A DNA stretch of 64,000 nucleotides from Lachnospiraceae bacterium. Its GTDB lineage: Bacteria; Bacillota; Clostridia; Lachnospirales; Lachnospiraceae. The notes below the pieces were generated by a model that was not told the DNA's origin, made no database searches, and was given only the letters and a program-made list of their open reading frames with translations. Shown in pieces: positions 34,565 to 42,815 of the stretch; position 1 is the first letter of the stretch; each line of letters opens with the position of its first letter. The stretch spans positions 62,001 through 126,000 of the forward strand of contig JAFWZV010000020.1 in the NCBI GenBank assembly GCA_017517305.1. The letters are read 5' to 3'. The position numbers and the translations under genes are program-made.

Positions 34565-34720
34565 AATAATACCATCCTTAATCTTAACTAGTCACATATG
34601 ATTATATTTTAAACCCTAGGTTTAATGCAATAAAAATCTGTGATTGATATAATTAAAGTATGTTACTATGCAAAAATATTATACGGAAATTCATTAATAT
34701 AAAATTAGGAGGGATGCTAT

Positions 34721-35398
34721 ATGTTTGACATAATAGGCGCAAAGGAACGTAAGAAGTTAAAGGATAATAAGAACAAAAAGCTGGTTGTATTTGATTGGGG
34801 CGATGTTTTGCTTGATGTTAATTCACCAGTCTATAATTCATACACAGCAATAAAAAATATAGGACACGATATGGGTTTTGACCAGCATTCATTTATAACC
34901 TTTCTAAAGAAGAAGGAATTTTGGACTACAGAGGGCGAAAAGTTAGAACTATTAATTAATGAATATTTAGAAGAGGTTAATTCTGAAAAGACAGTGGAGG
35001 ATTTTAAGGAATGCTATCTAAAACATTTTAGACAAATCACGTGGTTTGAGGATATGATAGAATTTTTGACATCTCTTCATGACCAAGGAGTATGTACAGG
35101 AATAATATCAAATCTATGTCAGTTGGACGGAGAGCTGTTAGCGGAAAAGCTTCCTATGGATAAGATAGACTATAGATTTTATTCATACAATCTAGGTGTA
35201 GAAAAGCCTGATTCAAAAGTTTATGAGATAGTAGAAACTGTTAGCGGCTGTAGTCCAGAAAATATATTCTTCATGGATGATAAGCAGAAGAATATAGATG
35301 CTGCAGTTGCAAGAGGTTGGAGAGGAATCTGTGCCACGGGGGATGAAATAACCAAGATAAAAGAAGAGGTTTATAGATTTATAAATACAGAGCATTAA
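34721..35398 (+). CDS. HAD-superfamily hydrolase (HAD-IA)
   Basis: 225 residues. Motif I appears as VVFDWGDVLLDVN, where the usual DxD is DWG, so the second catalytic Asp is replaced by Gly. Motif II is GIISNLC, the motif III Lys is in GVEKPDSKVY, and motif IV is NIFFMDDKQKNIDAA. Loss of the general-acid Asp may change activity; DxGxV variants occur in several HAD-IA enzymes. The helical cap lies between residues 25 and 95. Start ATG 34721 with AGGAGGGATGC. Substrate unknown. Confidence 0.88.
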   Translation: MFDIIGAKERKKLKDNKNKKLVVFDWGDVLLDVNSPVYNSYTAIKNIGHDMGFDQHSFITFLKKKEFWTTEGEKLELLINEYLEEVNSEKTVEDFKECYLKHFRQITWFEDMIEFLTSLHDQGVCTGIISNLCQLDGELLAEKLPMDKIDYRFYSYNLGVEKPDSKVYEIVETVSGCSPENIFFMDDKQKNIDAAVARGWRGICATGDEITKIKEEVYRFINTEH

Positions 35399-35432
35399 AC
35401 TGTTAGTTCAATACAAAATGTATAAAAATCCT

Positions 35433-35451
35433 GTATCATATTTTATGATAC
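35433..35451. other. small palindromic hairpin
   Basis: GTATCAT / ATGATAC around ATTTT. There is no T-run after it, so it could be an operator. The rest of 35399-35674 shows no gene. Confidence 0.4.
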
Positions 35452-35674
35452 GGTACGAGAATATACACCAGATGAAATTTTTTTTCAAAGAGAGTTTTTT
35501 GGGACAATAAAACCTCTATACTGAAACTGTAACAATCGTGATGACCGAGCTATGTGTATTATTCGCATAACATAAGCCTTTCAATTTTTGTGTGAAATGC
35601 AATACTATGAATGGTTTATTATGTATATGTCGCAAGTGATACATAAAGCAGATGCAACAGAGAGGAGTGATCTT

Positions 35675-35947
35675 ATGGATCCAATATATGTATCAATCCA
35701 GCAGGAGCAGACAGGCAATCGTATCAAGGAGTTAATATCTAATGAGGGATACTCAGTTAGAGACATTCAGGAGTTTATGGGATTCGATAATCCCCAGGCC
35801 GTCTATAAGTGGCTAAAGGGAAAGTCTATGCCAAGCATTGACAACCTCTTGATACTCAGTAAAGTGTTACATACTAGCATTGATGAGCTTATCGTTTACA
35901 CAGGAGATGATAAGCTTGGCGCTAACACAAAGCGTCCTAGTAGATAG
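35675..35947 (+). CDS. small XRE-type HTH protein, paralogue 2 of 3
   Basis: 90 residues. NRIKELISNEGYSVRDIQEFMGFDNPQAVYKWLKGKSMPSIDNLLILSKVLHTSIDELIVY is the same HTH as paralogues 1 and 3. I start it at ATG 35675, which has GAGAGGAG 8 bases upstream; the extension to 35588 has no ribosome site. It lies between the HAD gene and the RtcB gene and is followed by a hairpin terminator. Together with paralogue 3 it brackets rtcB, so it may regulate that module (inference). Confidence 0.85.
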   Translation: MDPIYVSIQQEQTGNRIKELISNEGYSVRDIQEFMGFDNPQAVYKWLKGKSMPSIDNLLILSKVLHTSIDELIVYTGDDKLGANTKRPSR

Positions 35948-35953
35948 CTTAAT

Positions 35954-35990
35954 ACCGCTTATCTTTGCAAACATGCAAGGGTAAGCGGTT
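35954..35990 (+). terminator. hairpin terminator after HTH paralogue 2
   Basis: ACCGCTTA.CTTTGCA pairs with TGCAAGGGTAAGCGGT; a weak T-rich tail follows. Its arm ACCGCTTATCTTTG recurs in the next terminator at 36316. Confidence 0.65.
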
Positions 35991-36106
35991 AATTTATTTT
36001 ACAAATTATACCACAAGTATAATTGACCATTTAAGAAATTGGTGCTATAGTACCATATATGATTAAGAAAAAAGGGCAAAGTGCGTTGCCCGGAAAGGAA
36101 AAAGAT

Positions 36107-36247
36107 ATGAGCACAATAATTTTAAGCCTTAATAAAATAGTTGAACGCCATTTTGACGCTATGCTTGGGTCATCAAAGCAGGGCTTTGATTGCGTGTACT
36201 CATATAAGGATAAGATAAGTAGGGATACTGAAGTATATATAATGTGA
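36107..36247 (+). CDS. 46-residue small protein upstream of rtcB
   Basis: ATG 36107 behind AAGGAAAAAGAT encodes a short protein starting STIILSLNKIVERHFDAMLG, amphipathic and slightly basic. I do not recognise it. It is bracketed by two terminators with shared arms and precedes rtcB. It could be a real small protein or a leader; coding confidence is moderate. Confidence 0.45.
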   Translation: MSTIILSLNKIVERHFDAMLGSSKQGFDCVYSYKDKISRDTEVYIM

Positions 36248-36315
36248 TTGCTTCGGTAGGAAAAGATTTATAGTATTATAGATTACATACATTTGTAATT
36301 TTAGAATAAATTATT

Positions 36316-36358
36316 AACCGCTTATCTTTGTAAATTATAGAGATAAGCGGTTTTTGTT
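36316..36358 (+). terminator. rho-independent terminator before rtcB
   Basis: Perfect 12-bp stem AACCGCTTATCT / AGATAAGCGGTT with TTTTTGTTTTT tail. It lies only ~25 bases before the rtcB start, so rtcB needs read-through or a promoter inside the stem region. Confidence 0.88.
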
Positions 36359-36386
36359 TTTATTATAAGTTCAAGGAGGTGAAAGT

Positions 36387-37589
36387 ATGTTTGAAATAAA
36401 AGGAAAGGTAAATACAGCACTTTGCTATGCAAAGGTTGTAGAGGATGAAGCTATAGAGCAGGTACGCAGAATGTGTGACTACCAGTTTACACAGGGGTCA
36501 CAAATTAGAATTATGCCGGATGTACATTCAGGAAAAGGCTGTACTATAGGTACCACCATGACAATTATTGATAAAGCGGTACCAAATGTTGTTGGCGTAG
36601 ATATAGGCTGCGGAATGCTTACTATAAATATTGGAAAGGGGAAAGTGGACTTTGAAAAGCTTGATGAGGCTGCACACTATATTCCAAGTGGAATGCGAGT
36701 GTGGGAAGGAAGAAAGGAAAAATTCGATTTTCAGGCCTTAAAGTGCTACAGAGATCTTAAGAAGACAAATTGGTTAGAGAAAAGTCTTGGAACCCTTGGA
36801 GGAGGCAACCATTTTATCGAGGTGGATGAAGCTACAGATGGAACACACTATTTAATCATACATACTGGTAGCCGTAACCTTGGTAAGCAGGTTGCTGAAA
36901 TCTATCAGCAGCTGGCAGTGGATCTTAATAAAGGCAAGGAGACATATTTCCAGCAGAGAGAAGAGATTATAAAAACATACAAGGCGCAGGGAAGAAGAAA
37001 TGAGATTGAGTCAGCCTTGAAGCAGATTGCTTGGGAGAATAGACAGGCTACAATCCCTGAGGATCTCTGTCACTTATATGGTACATTTTTTCAGGACTAT
37101 CTTCACGATGTGGAGATTTGTCAGCAATTTGCAAAGCGTAATCGTGAGCTGATTGCAGAGATTTTAATGGAGCGAGCAGGACTTAAGGGCACCGATGCAT
37201 TTCATACAATTCACAACTATATAGATGTGAAGGAGATGATTCTCAGAAAGGGCGCAATAGCAGCTCACAAGGGGGAGAAGGTGCTTATTCCAATTAATAT
37301 GAGAGATGGAAGCGTGCTTGCAATAGGCAAGGGTAATCCAGAGTGGAATTACTCAGCACCACATGGTGCAGGACGAGTTATGTCCAGAACAAAAGCCAAG
37401 AATCAACTTAATATGGAGGAATATAAGGAAGTAATGTCGGGAGTATATACCACCTCTGTCAATGAGGCTACTCTGGACGAGGCACCTATGGCATACAAGA
37501 GACTTGAGGACATTATAGATGTGATTAAGGAGTCTGTGGATGTTGTAGATGTTATGAAGCCTGTTTACAACTTTAAGGCTTCTGAGTAG
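36387..37589 (+). CDS. rtcB: RtcB-type 3'-phosphate/5'-OH RNA ligase
   Basis: 400 residues, near the usual RtcB size. Metal-binding and guanylylation motifs are visible: MPDVHSGKGCTIGTTM, VGVDIGCGML (Asp and Cys ligands), GTLGGGNHFIEV, HTGSRNLG and the C-terminal SAPHGAGRVMSRTKAK, whose histidine is GMP-bound in the family. It seals RNA ends left by ribotoxins or other nucleases using GTP and Mn2+. Start ATG 36387 with AAGGAGG. A terminator sits directly upstream, suggesting conditional expression. The PARG-like gene and further repair-type genes lie downstream. Confidence 0.96.
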   Translation: MFEIKGKVNTALCYAKVVEDEAIEQVRRMCDYQFTQGSQIRIMPDVHSGKGCTIGTTMTIIDKAVPNVVGVDIGCGMLTINIGKGKVDFEKLDEAAHYIPSGMRVWEGRKEKFDFQALKCYRDLKKTNWLEKSLGTLGGGNHFIEVDEATDGTHYLIIHTGSRNLGKQVAEIYQQLAVDLNKGKETYFQQREEIIKTYKAQGRRNEIESALKQIAWENRQATIPEDLCHLYGTFFQDYLHDVEICQQFAKRNRELIAEILMERAGLKGTDAFHTIHNYIDVKEMILRKGAIAAHKGEKVLIPINMRDGSVLAIGKGNPEWNYSAPHGAGRVMSRTKAKNQLNMEEYKEVMSGVYTTSVNEATLDEAPMAYKRLEDIIDVIKESVDVVDVMKPVYNFKASE

Positions 37590-37652
37590 TACCGTTACCA
37601 ATCCGAAGCGAATGCGAAGGGGAGGTCCCGCTACTCAGAAAGTAGAAGAAAC

Positions 37653-37698
37653 ATCCTCCATGAATATTGAAGAAATAATTACAAACATTTTGGAGGAT
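37653..37698 (+). promoter_or_regulatory. hairpin covering the ribosome site of HTH paralogue 3
   Basis: ATCCTCCA (37653-37660) is complementary to TGGAGGAT (37691-37698), which is the ribosome site of ATG 37705. The loop is 30 bases, so the structure is weaker than the one at 32028. Confidence 0.5.
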
Positions 37699-37704
37699 TA
37701 GATT

Positions 37705-37959
37705 ATGTTTAATATACCAACTATAGATATGGTTAGAACAGGACAAAATATATTATTTTTACGGCAGAGAGCAGGTCTTTCTGTAAGAGACCTGCAGGAT
37801 ATATTCGGATTTGCAACACCACAGGCCATCTATAAGTGGCAGCATGGAACAGCACTTCCAACCATAGACAACTTAGTTGTTCTTGCAGCTGTATTAGGTG
37901 TAGCAATTGATGAGATACTTGTAGTAAGTGCTGATACAAGAAGTCTGTTCAGTGCGTAA
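37705..37959 (+). CDS. small XRE-type HTH protein, paralogue 3 of 3
   Basis: 84 residues. NILFLRQRAGLSVRDLQDIFGFATPQAIYKWQHGTALPTIDNLVVLAAVLGVAIDEILVV is the same fold as paralogues 1 and 2, with an SVRD helix and PQAIYKW recognition helix. ATG 37705 follows TTGGAGGAT. It lies between rtcB and the PARG-like gene in the same direction. It may be the local regulator of this repair module; the target sites are not identified. Confidence 0.86.
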   Translation: MFNIPTIDMVRTGQNILFLRQRAGLSVRDLQDIFGFATPQAIYKWQHGTALPTIDNLVVLAAVLGVAIDEILVVSADTRSLFSA

Positions 37960-38065
37960 AATCCTATGAGATTAAACTGATGGTTGATATTAATTTTACA
38001 CATTCATGCTATAATTTGATTAACTAATAAATATTATATTTTATAAATTGATAGGAGAAGAAATT

Positions 38066-38908
38066 ATGGGAAGAACAGAAAATGCTGAAATATTTAGAAA
38101 CACGGAGAAGCTTTATAAGAACAATGCTATGCTAAAGGAATCTGTTGCAAATTCCATTAATAAACAGAAGCTAGTTTTAGAAGGTGAACAACTACCTGAT
38201 ATAGAGAAAAATCTATATGAAGAGCCAGCCAAGCTTGTGGTTTCCAAGAAGAGAAGCTATGAAGCAGCACAGGGTTATAAGGGACAGAAAGTGTGCGTGC
38301 ACAACTTTGCATCTGCATCAAATCCTGGTGGGGGTGTGGTAAATGGAGCCTCAGCACAGGAGGAATGTCTATGTAGATGTTCAACTCTATATCCATGTCT
38401 GTCTACAGATGAGTTGAGGAAGAAATTTTATGAGCCTCATAGAAGGGCACATGATCCTATACATAATGATGATATTATATATACACCTGATGTGACTGTA
38501 TTCAAGACAGACACTGCAAATCCTATCCTTATGGATGAGGAGGATTGGTATCAGGTGAATGTGGTTACCTGTGCTGCGCCAAATCTTAGAGCCGTTCCAA
38601 GCAACTCATACAACAGTGGAGATGGCAACAAGTCTGTGAAGGTATCAGACAAGGAGCTTCAGGCAATTCATGAGAAGCGTCTTAGAAGAATTCTAGATGT
38701 AGCACTTATGAATGGTGATGAGGTGGTTATACTTGGTGCATTTGGCTGTGGAGCATTTATGAATGATCCATATGTGGTTGCCAGAGCATGTAAGACCGTA
38801 ATCGCTGAGTACAGGAAGGCATTTAAAGTTATAGAATTTGCAGTGTACTGTAGTCCTAGAGACGACAAGAACTTTAGAGTGTTTGAGGCTACTATGAAGG
38901 GAAGATAG
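38066..38908 (+). CDS. TIGR02452-family macrodomain / PARG-like protein
   Basis: 280 residues. HNFASASNPGGGVVNGASAQEE holds the poly(ADP-ribose) glycohydrolase signature GGG-x(6-8)-QEE, preceded by the N-terminal TENAEIFRNTEKLY pattern typical of TIGR02452. LGAFGCGAFMNDPYVVA is the second ADP-ribose-binding loop. The family removes ADP-ribose from proteins or nucleic acids. Being close to rtcB suggests repair of modified or damaged RNA, or reversal of a toxin's ADP-ribosylation; this is inference. Start ATG 38066 with AGGAGAAG; ATG 38048 is less likely. Confidence 0.93.
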   Translation: MGRTENAEIFRNTEKLYKNNAMLKESVANSINKQKLVLEGEQLPDIEKNLYEEPAKLVVSKKRSYEAAQGYKGQKVCVHNFASASNPGGGVVNGASAQEECLCRCSTLYPCLSTDELRKKFYEPHRRAHDPIHNDDIIYTPDVTVFKTDTANPILMDEEDWYQVNVVTCAAPNLRAVPSNSYNSGDGNKSVKVSDKELQAIHEKRLRRILDVALMNGDEVVILGAFGCGAFMNDPYVVARACKTVIAEYRKAFKVIEFAVYCSPRDDKNFRVFEATMKGR

Positions 38909-38921
38909 TAGTAAAAAAGAA

Positions 38922-39022
38922 GAAGCCATGACGGTGGTAAAAGCCACTGTTGTGGCTTCATTTTTATTCAACCACAGGTTGAATGACGTGGGAAAGATAA
39001 TGGTTTAATATAAAAATATATG
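38922..39022 (+). repeat. 100-bp direct repeat, copy 1 (contains a terminator hairpin)
   Basis: It begins GAAGCCATGACGGTGGTAAA and is nearly identical to 42594-42692. The first part folds as GAAGCCA..GTGG / CCAC..TGGCTTC followed by ATTTTT, so it ends transcription of the PARG-like gene. The second part, with CAACCACAGGTT, is conserved but not part of the hairpin. Confidence 0.88.
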
Positions 39023-39073
39023 TTTTTTACATTTATAAAGTGTAGATTATATGATGAGGAGGTATGTGTGGCT

Positions 39074-40540
39074 ATGGCAGATAAGGCTGATAGAATGAGG
39101 GAAGATATGTATTATATAGCTGGTAAGGTTAATGTGCCAGAGGAGAAGAGAGAGGAATTTAACCGATATGTACTAGAGCTATTATATAAGTGTGGTATTA
39201 GAAGATTGGTTAAGCGTAAGGTTAATGGCAGAAGCTTCAACCTAGTCGAACCGCCTAAGCCAGATAAGAATGGTATAGTAAAATTTAATTACTCTATATT
39301 TGAGCAAAAGGAAAGAAAAATAAATACCTATAATATGAACACATGTGAGCTGGTGACACCTGATAGAGGGTATAATGAGTTTGGAGTAGTTATGAATCTT
39401 ATTATGGTCTTGCAGGAATGCTATAGTGATGGTTCCTGTTATTTTATGTCAGAGGGAATTCCCTGTGATTATGTGGATGGATATCTGGAGATACTACATT
39501 ATTTATTTGGAGTTGTATTCGATATGCCTCATAGAAGGAGAGAGTGGGAGATTGTACATTTTTTTGGAACCGTATGTCCAGATGAAGATGTAGATAAAAT
39601 TATTGATAATATGTTTGCTTCCGTACCATATATGAATGGTATGTACAAATATGATTCTGCGGAGGTAATGTCTACGTTATATTTGCAGGATGATAAAATC
39701 CATATTAGAGAAGCAACTTATGCTATGGAGAGAAGTGATATAAATGAAAATAGTATAGGCCACTTACATGAGCTTTTATACATGAAGATTACGGATTTGC
39801 TTAAAAATGGCCAGGATAAGGTAGGGGATTATATAGGAAGACTGATTACCATGGATAAGAAGCATAGAGAAGAGCTTGCTAAGAGAGAGGATGAATTTGG
39901 TATAATTGCTGAGATTTCCTTGTATGTGTTACCACCTGTCTTGGTGCATGCCTATGGGGTGGCTATAGGTAAGAGCTTTTGGAATGTATGGAATGCTTAT
40001 GGTATAGATGGACCAGGATATAGAGATATTATTAGAAAAACAGGAGTGAACATAAGGGATGAGTCTAAGGCTGAGGACTATATGCTTCCATATTACAAGG
40101 CTATTCGAAGAGAAAATCAGGATGAATTCTTGGAATTCTGGGACGGAGATAATCTGCTCTTGTCTGAGGATATGGAAGCTACTATAGAGGATTGGCAGGA
40201 GAGCTTTCGAGAGCTTCAGGTGCCTGGTAATTATGACACAGAGAAGGAATTGGCAGATATATTGACAGAGCTGGATGAGTTTTGGAATCGCAGATATGTG
40301 GATCTGGAATTTGTCAAAGAGGTTAAAAAGTATAAGAAGGATGATAATTACAAGAAAGCATTGATGGTGCTTAAGAGTACTATGGATGAATATGCTACGT
40401 GGTTTCCGGAATTAACCAGAACCCAGGCTAATAGATGGGTAGCCAAGGGTGGTATGGATGTCATTGGATATGTGAAGATGCAGGCATTTACATCGTTGAT
40501 GATTAATCATAAGCAACGTAAGAATATATTTGGATTTTAG
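39074..40540 (+). CDS. large hypothetical protein, tandem paralogue A
   Basis: 488 residues, unrecognised. It is acidic, rich in Tyr, Trp and Met, with no signal peptide or membrane segment. Near the N-terminus it has YIAGKVNVPEEKREEFNRYVLELLYKCGI, mirrored in the next gene. It ends in QRKNIFGF, matching KLREKYFGF in its partner. GAGGAGG at 39056-39062 supports ATG 39074 or GTG 39068. The two genes are 10 bases apart and bracketed by the 100-bp repeat. No catalytic motif is evident. Confidence 0.82.
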   Translation: MADKADRMREDMYYIAGKVNVPEEKREEFNRYVLELLYKCGIRRLVKRKVNGRSFNLVEPPKPDKNGIVKFNYSIFEQKERKINTYNMNTCELVTPDRGYNEFGVVMNLIMVLQECYSDGSCYFMSEGIPCDYVDGYLEILHYLFGVVFDMPHRRREWEIVHFFGTVCPDEDVDKIIDNMFASVPYMNGMYKYDSAEVMSTLYLQDDKIHIREATYAMERSDINENSIGHLHELLYMKITDLLKNGQDKVGDYIGRLITMDKKHREELAKREDEFGIIAEISLYVLPPVLVHAYGVAIGKSFWNVWNAYGIDGPGYRDIIRKTGVNIRDESKAEDYMLPYYKAIRRENQDEFLEFWDGDNLLLSEDMEATIEDWQESFRELQVPGNYDTEKELADILTELDEFWNRRYVDLEFVKEVKKYKKDDNYKKALMVLKSTMDEYATWFPELTRTQANRWVAKGGMDVIGYVKMQAFTSLMINHKQRKNIFGF

Positions 40541-40550
40541 GAGGGGTGTT

Positions 40551-42068
40551 ATGGGTACATTTGCAGGATATTATGGGGAGATGAGTATTCCTGAGGATAA
40601 GAGAGAGCTTTTTACTAGTCAGGTGATGAAAATACTTAATTATGGTGGTATGGTTAGCTTTGAGAAGGTTAATATGTTTGGACATCAGATTAATCTGATA
40701 AGTCCTGTGGAGGTTAAGCAGGGGGAAGAAGTACATTTTCACTATAATTATTTTGAGGACGATGGTTGGGAAACCGCCGGCTACTGTAGTGATAGCTGTA
40801 GGTTTTACTCTAATAAGATAGGAAGCGATGAATTTGGTGATGTAATAGCAGCTGTGTATAGTTTGTATGAGCTATGGGATGATAAGTGTGGGCTTCCGGA
40901 GGTTAACGGCGAGGTTTTAGATACTTCCATTTATACAGGTTGGATTAACAATGTGCTTGGAACCGATTATTCTATGAGCTCCAGGTTTAAGCTGTGGGAT
41001 AATGCTGAATTCTTGGTATTTAATAGAATGGAAGATGGATATGACGATGAGGAGCTGGAATATAGACAGCTTATGCAGATTATTCCCATAGAACTGCGTA
41101 AGGCAGCGGGTGGTACAGAGTTTACTGATTTGCTTTACATAATTAATGGTACAGACACATTGCATGAGGATGATCTAATAGAAGGTACATATCCATGGGA
41201 TGTATATAGCTGTAAGAAGGCTATAGAAGAATACCTCAGCAACAATCAGGAGGATGACCAGGCAGTAAATAAGCTTTGGGATTTAATCAAGAAAGACAAG
41301 TTCAGTAGAAGCAAGGTTAAGGATAAGTGGCTTAAGGCAATTGCAGAGCATACCATGAAGCTTCCTGCTAGAGTAATAGTGTATCTTACCTGTGAACTAA
41401 AGAAGCTCCAATTTTGGATGGAGTGGAAGGAGATAGTGGGGGATGTATATCATGATGAAATTATGCGTGAGTATGCTTCAAAGGAGTTGCAGGAAAAAAG
41501 ATTAGAGATGATTCAAGAACCGGTAGAACCAGTGTCTACCACTGAATTTCTATATCAGGGTGGTTACTTTACTTTCTGGGGAACACCGGATGAACTAAAG
41601 AATAAGCCTAAGTATTATATTTCTGATGCTGATAGATTATATTGGTGGGATGGAAGTGACGAGGTAAAGATTTCTAAGGAAACAGATAAATGGATTAAAG
41701 GATTAGTTGAGGATTATAATGAAATAATTGAAGCTATGGAGGAAAATATAGACAACAAGGACTTTATCAAGGAGTTAATAGAGACAATAGCTGACGCAGA
41801 TGAATATTACAAGCGAATATTTCCTTTCCAGACTATGTTCTATGAATTTATTCAAAATAGTCACCTAAAAGAGTATAACGCTGCGGTTAGATTATTTAAA
41901 AAAGTCATAGAGGACAATAAAAAGGAGGGCGCAGCCATAGAGTACCTAAATGGTAGCTGGGGTGTGGCAAGCAGAAAGATTACTCATAATCCTGGTAGAA
42001 TTAATATTAAGAGATTCCTTGGTCTTATGGCTAATAAAAAGCTTAGGGAGAAATATTTTGGATTTTAA
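40551..42068 (+). CDS. large hypothetical protein, tandem paralogue B
   Basis: 505 residues, homologous to the preceding gene at both ends (YYGEMSIPEDKRELFTSQVMKIL at the start, FGF at the end) but divergent in the middle. It is acidic and Trp/Tyr-rich. ATG 40551 follows GGAGGGG, and the previous stop is 10 bases away. SRKITHNPGRINIKRFLGLMANKK near the C-terminus is basic and may contact nucleic acid. Family unknown; duplication followed by divergence suggests a heteromer or different targets. Confidence 0.85.
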   Translation: MGTFAGYYGEMSIPEDKRELFTSQVMKILNYGGMVSFEKVNMFGHQINLISPVEVKQGEEVHFHYNYFEDDGWETAGYCSDSCRFYSNKIGSDEFGDVIAAVYSLYELWDDKCGLPEVNGEVLDTSIYTGWINNVLGTDYSMSSRFKLWDNAEFLVFNRMEDGYDDEELEYRQLMQIIPIELRKAAGGTEFTDLLYIINGTDTLHEDDLIEGTYPWDVYSCKKAIEEYLSNNQEDDQAVNKLWDLIKKDKFSRSKVKDKWLKAIAEHTMKLPARVIVYLTCELKKLQFWMEWKEIVGDVYHDEIMREYASKELQEKRLEMIQEPVEPVSTTEFLYQGGYFTFWGTPDELKNKPKYYISDADRLYWWDGSDEVKISKETDKWIKGLVEDYNEIIEAMEENIDNKDFIKELIETIADADEYYKRIFPFQTMFYEFIQNSHLKEYNAAVRLFKKVIEDNKKEGAAIEYLNGSWGVASRKITHNPGRINIKRFLGLMANKKLREKYFGF

Positions 42069-42142
42069 TGAAAAGTGGTATTAGTTTGGTGGATAATATA
42101 GAGAATTCTAAGATTTTTGTTGATAGGTTTTGTAGCCAATAG
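42068..42142 (+). CDS. possible 24-residue coupled micro-ORF
   Basis: An ATG overlaps the previous stop (TAATG) and opens a 24-codon frame ending TAG at 42140-42142. It may be only a coupling artefact; no family features. Confidence 0.2.
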   Translation: MKSGISLVDNIENSKIFVDRFCSQ

Positions 42143-42159
42143 TTGATAAAGAGGTGACC

Positions 42160-42579
42160 ATGATGAGAAAATATAAAAGTCTTACACAGTATATTGAGAT
42201 ATTTGAAGATATGTCAGATTTTGGTACATATCATGGTTGCGAGGAGGTTGGGAGAGCTGAAAGTGGAATTCCTATCTTAAACTTGCCGTGGGTAGAGTAT
42301 AATGAAACAGTAAAAGATTTCATTAGGGAGGTACATAGGTTTGATAAGAAGCATCCATTTTATGGTTTAAAGCATTATGGAAGAGTGCTTCAACATTTGT
42401 GCCCTGAGGATACCTATGTTGATGAGGTTGACGAAAGGTATTTGTCAGGCAAAGAACTAATGGCATTCATATATGGAACTATCGTGGAGGAACGATTAAT
42501 TGATGGCAATATCAAGCAAACCTTGGAAGAAGGAACAATGCTAAGGTGGCTTAGAAGATTGCGAGAAATTGATGGTTAG
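42160..42579 (+). CDS. hypothetical protein, DUF6508-like
   Basis: 139 residues. The order LTQYIEIFEDMSDFGTYHG, ILNLPWVEYNETVKDFIREVHRF resembles the DUF6508 pattern (aromatic, Tyr, then V..FI). The C-terminal half, ELMAFIYGTIVEERLIDGNIKQTLEEGTMLRWLRRL, is a helical domain also found in such small proteins. Start ATG 42160 with GAGG 5 bases upstream; GTG 42154 lies inside that site. It is the last gene of the repeat-bracketed block. Function unknown. Confidence 0.75.
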   Translation: MMRKYKSLTQYIEIFEDMSDFGTYHGCEEVGRAESGIPILNLPWVEYNETVKDFIREVHRFDKKHPFYGLKHYGRVLQHLCPEDTYVDEVDERYLSGKELMAFIYGTIVEERLIDGNIKQTLEEGTMLRWLRRLREIDG

Positions 42580-42593
42580 TTTAAATAAAAAGT

Positions 42594-42692
42594 GAAGCCA
42601 TGACGGTGGTAAAAGCCACTGTTGTGGCTTCATTTTTTCAACCACAGGTTAAATGACATGGGACAGATAATAATTTAAAATATAGATATATG
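42594..42692 (+). repeat. 100-bp direct repeat, copy 2 (contains a terminator hairpin)
   Basis: The same element as 38922-39022: GAAGCCATGACGGTGGTAAA, hairpin and ATTTTTT, then CAACCACAGGTT. It differs by a few substitutions. The pair brackets three genes (39074-42579). Confidence 0.88.
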
Positions 42693-42815
42693 GATTTGAG
42701 AAGTAGTTCCACAGGGAAGGATAGGAGCATTATAGTAAAGCTTCTTGAACGCATAAAAAATGTGTATATGGGTAGAACTACCAGACTAAGAAATGATATG
42801 GAGGACTTATCATGA
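42690..42815 (+). CDS. possible 41-residue small ORF overlapping the LRR gene
   Basis: ATG 42690 opens 41 codons ending TGA 42813-42815, which overlaps the next start as ATGA. The product is basic (LLERIKNVYMGRTTRLRND). There is no clear ribosome site, so it may be a leader for coupling or not translated. Confidence 0.3.
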   Translation: MDLRSSSTGKDRSIIVKLLERIKNVYMGRTTRLRNDMEDLS

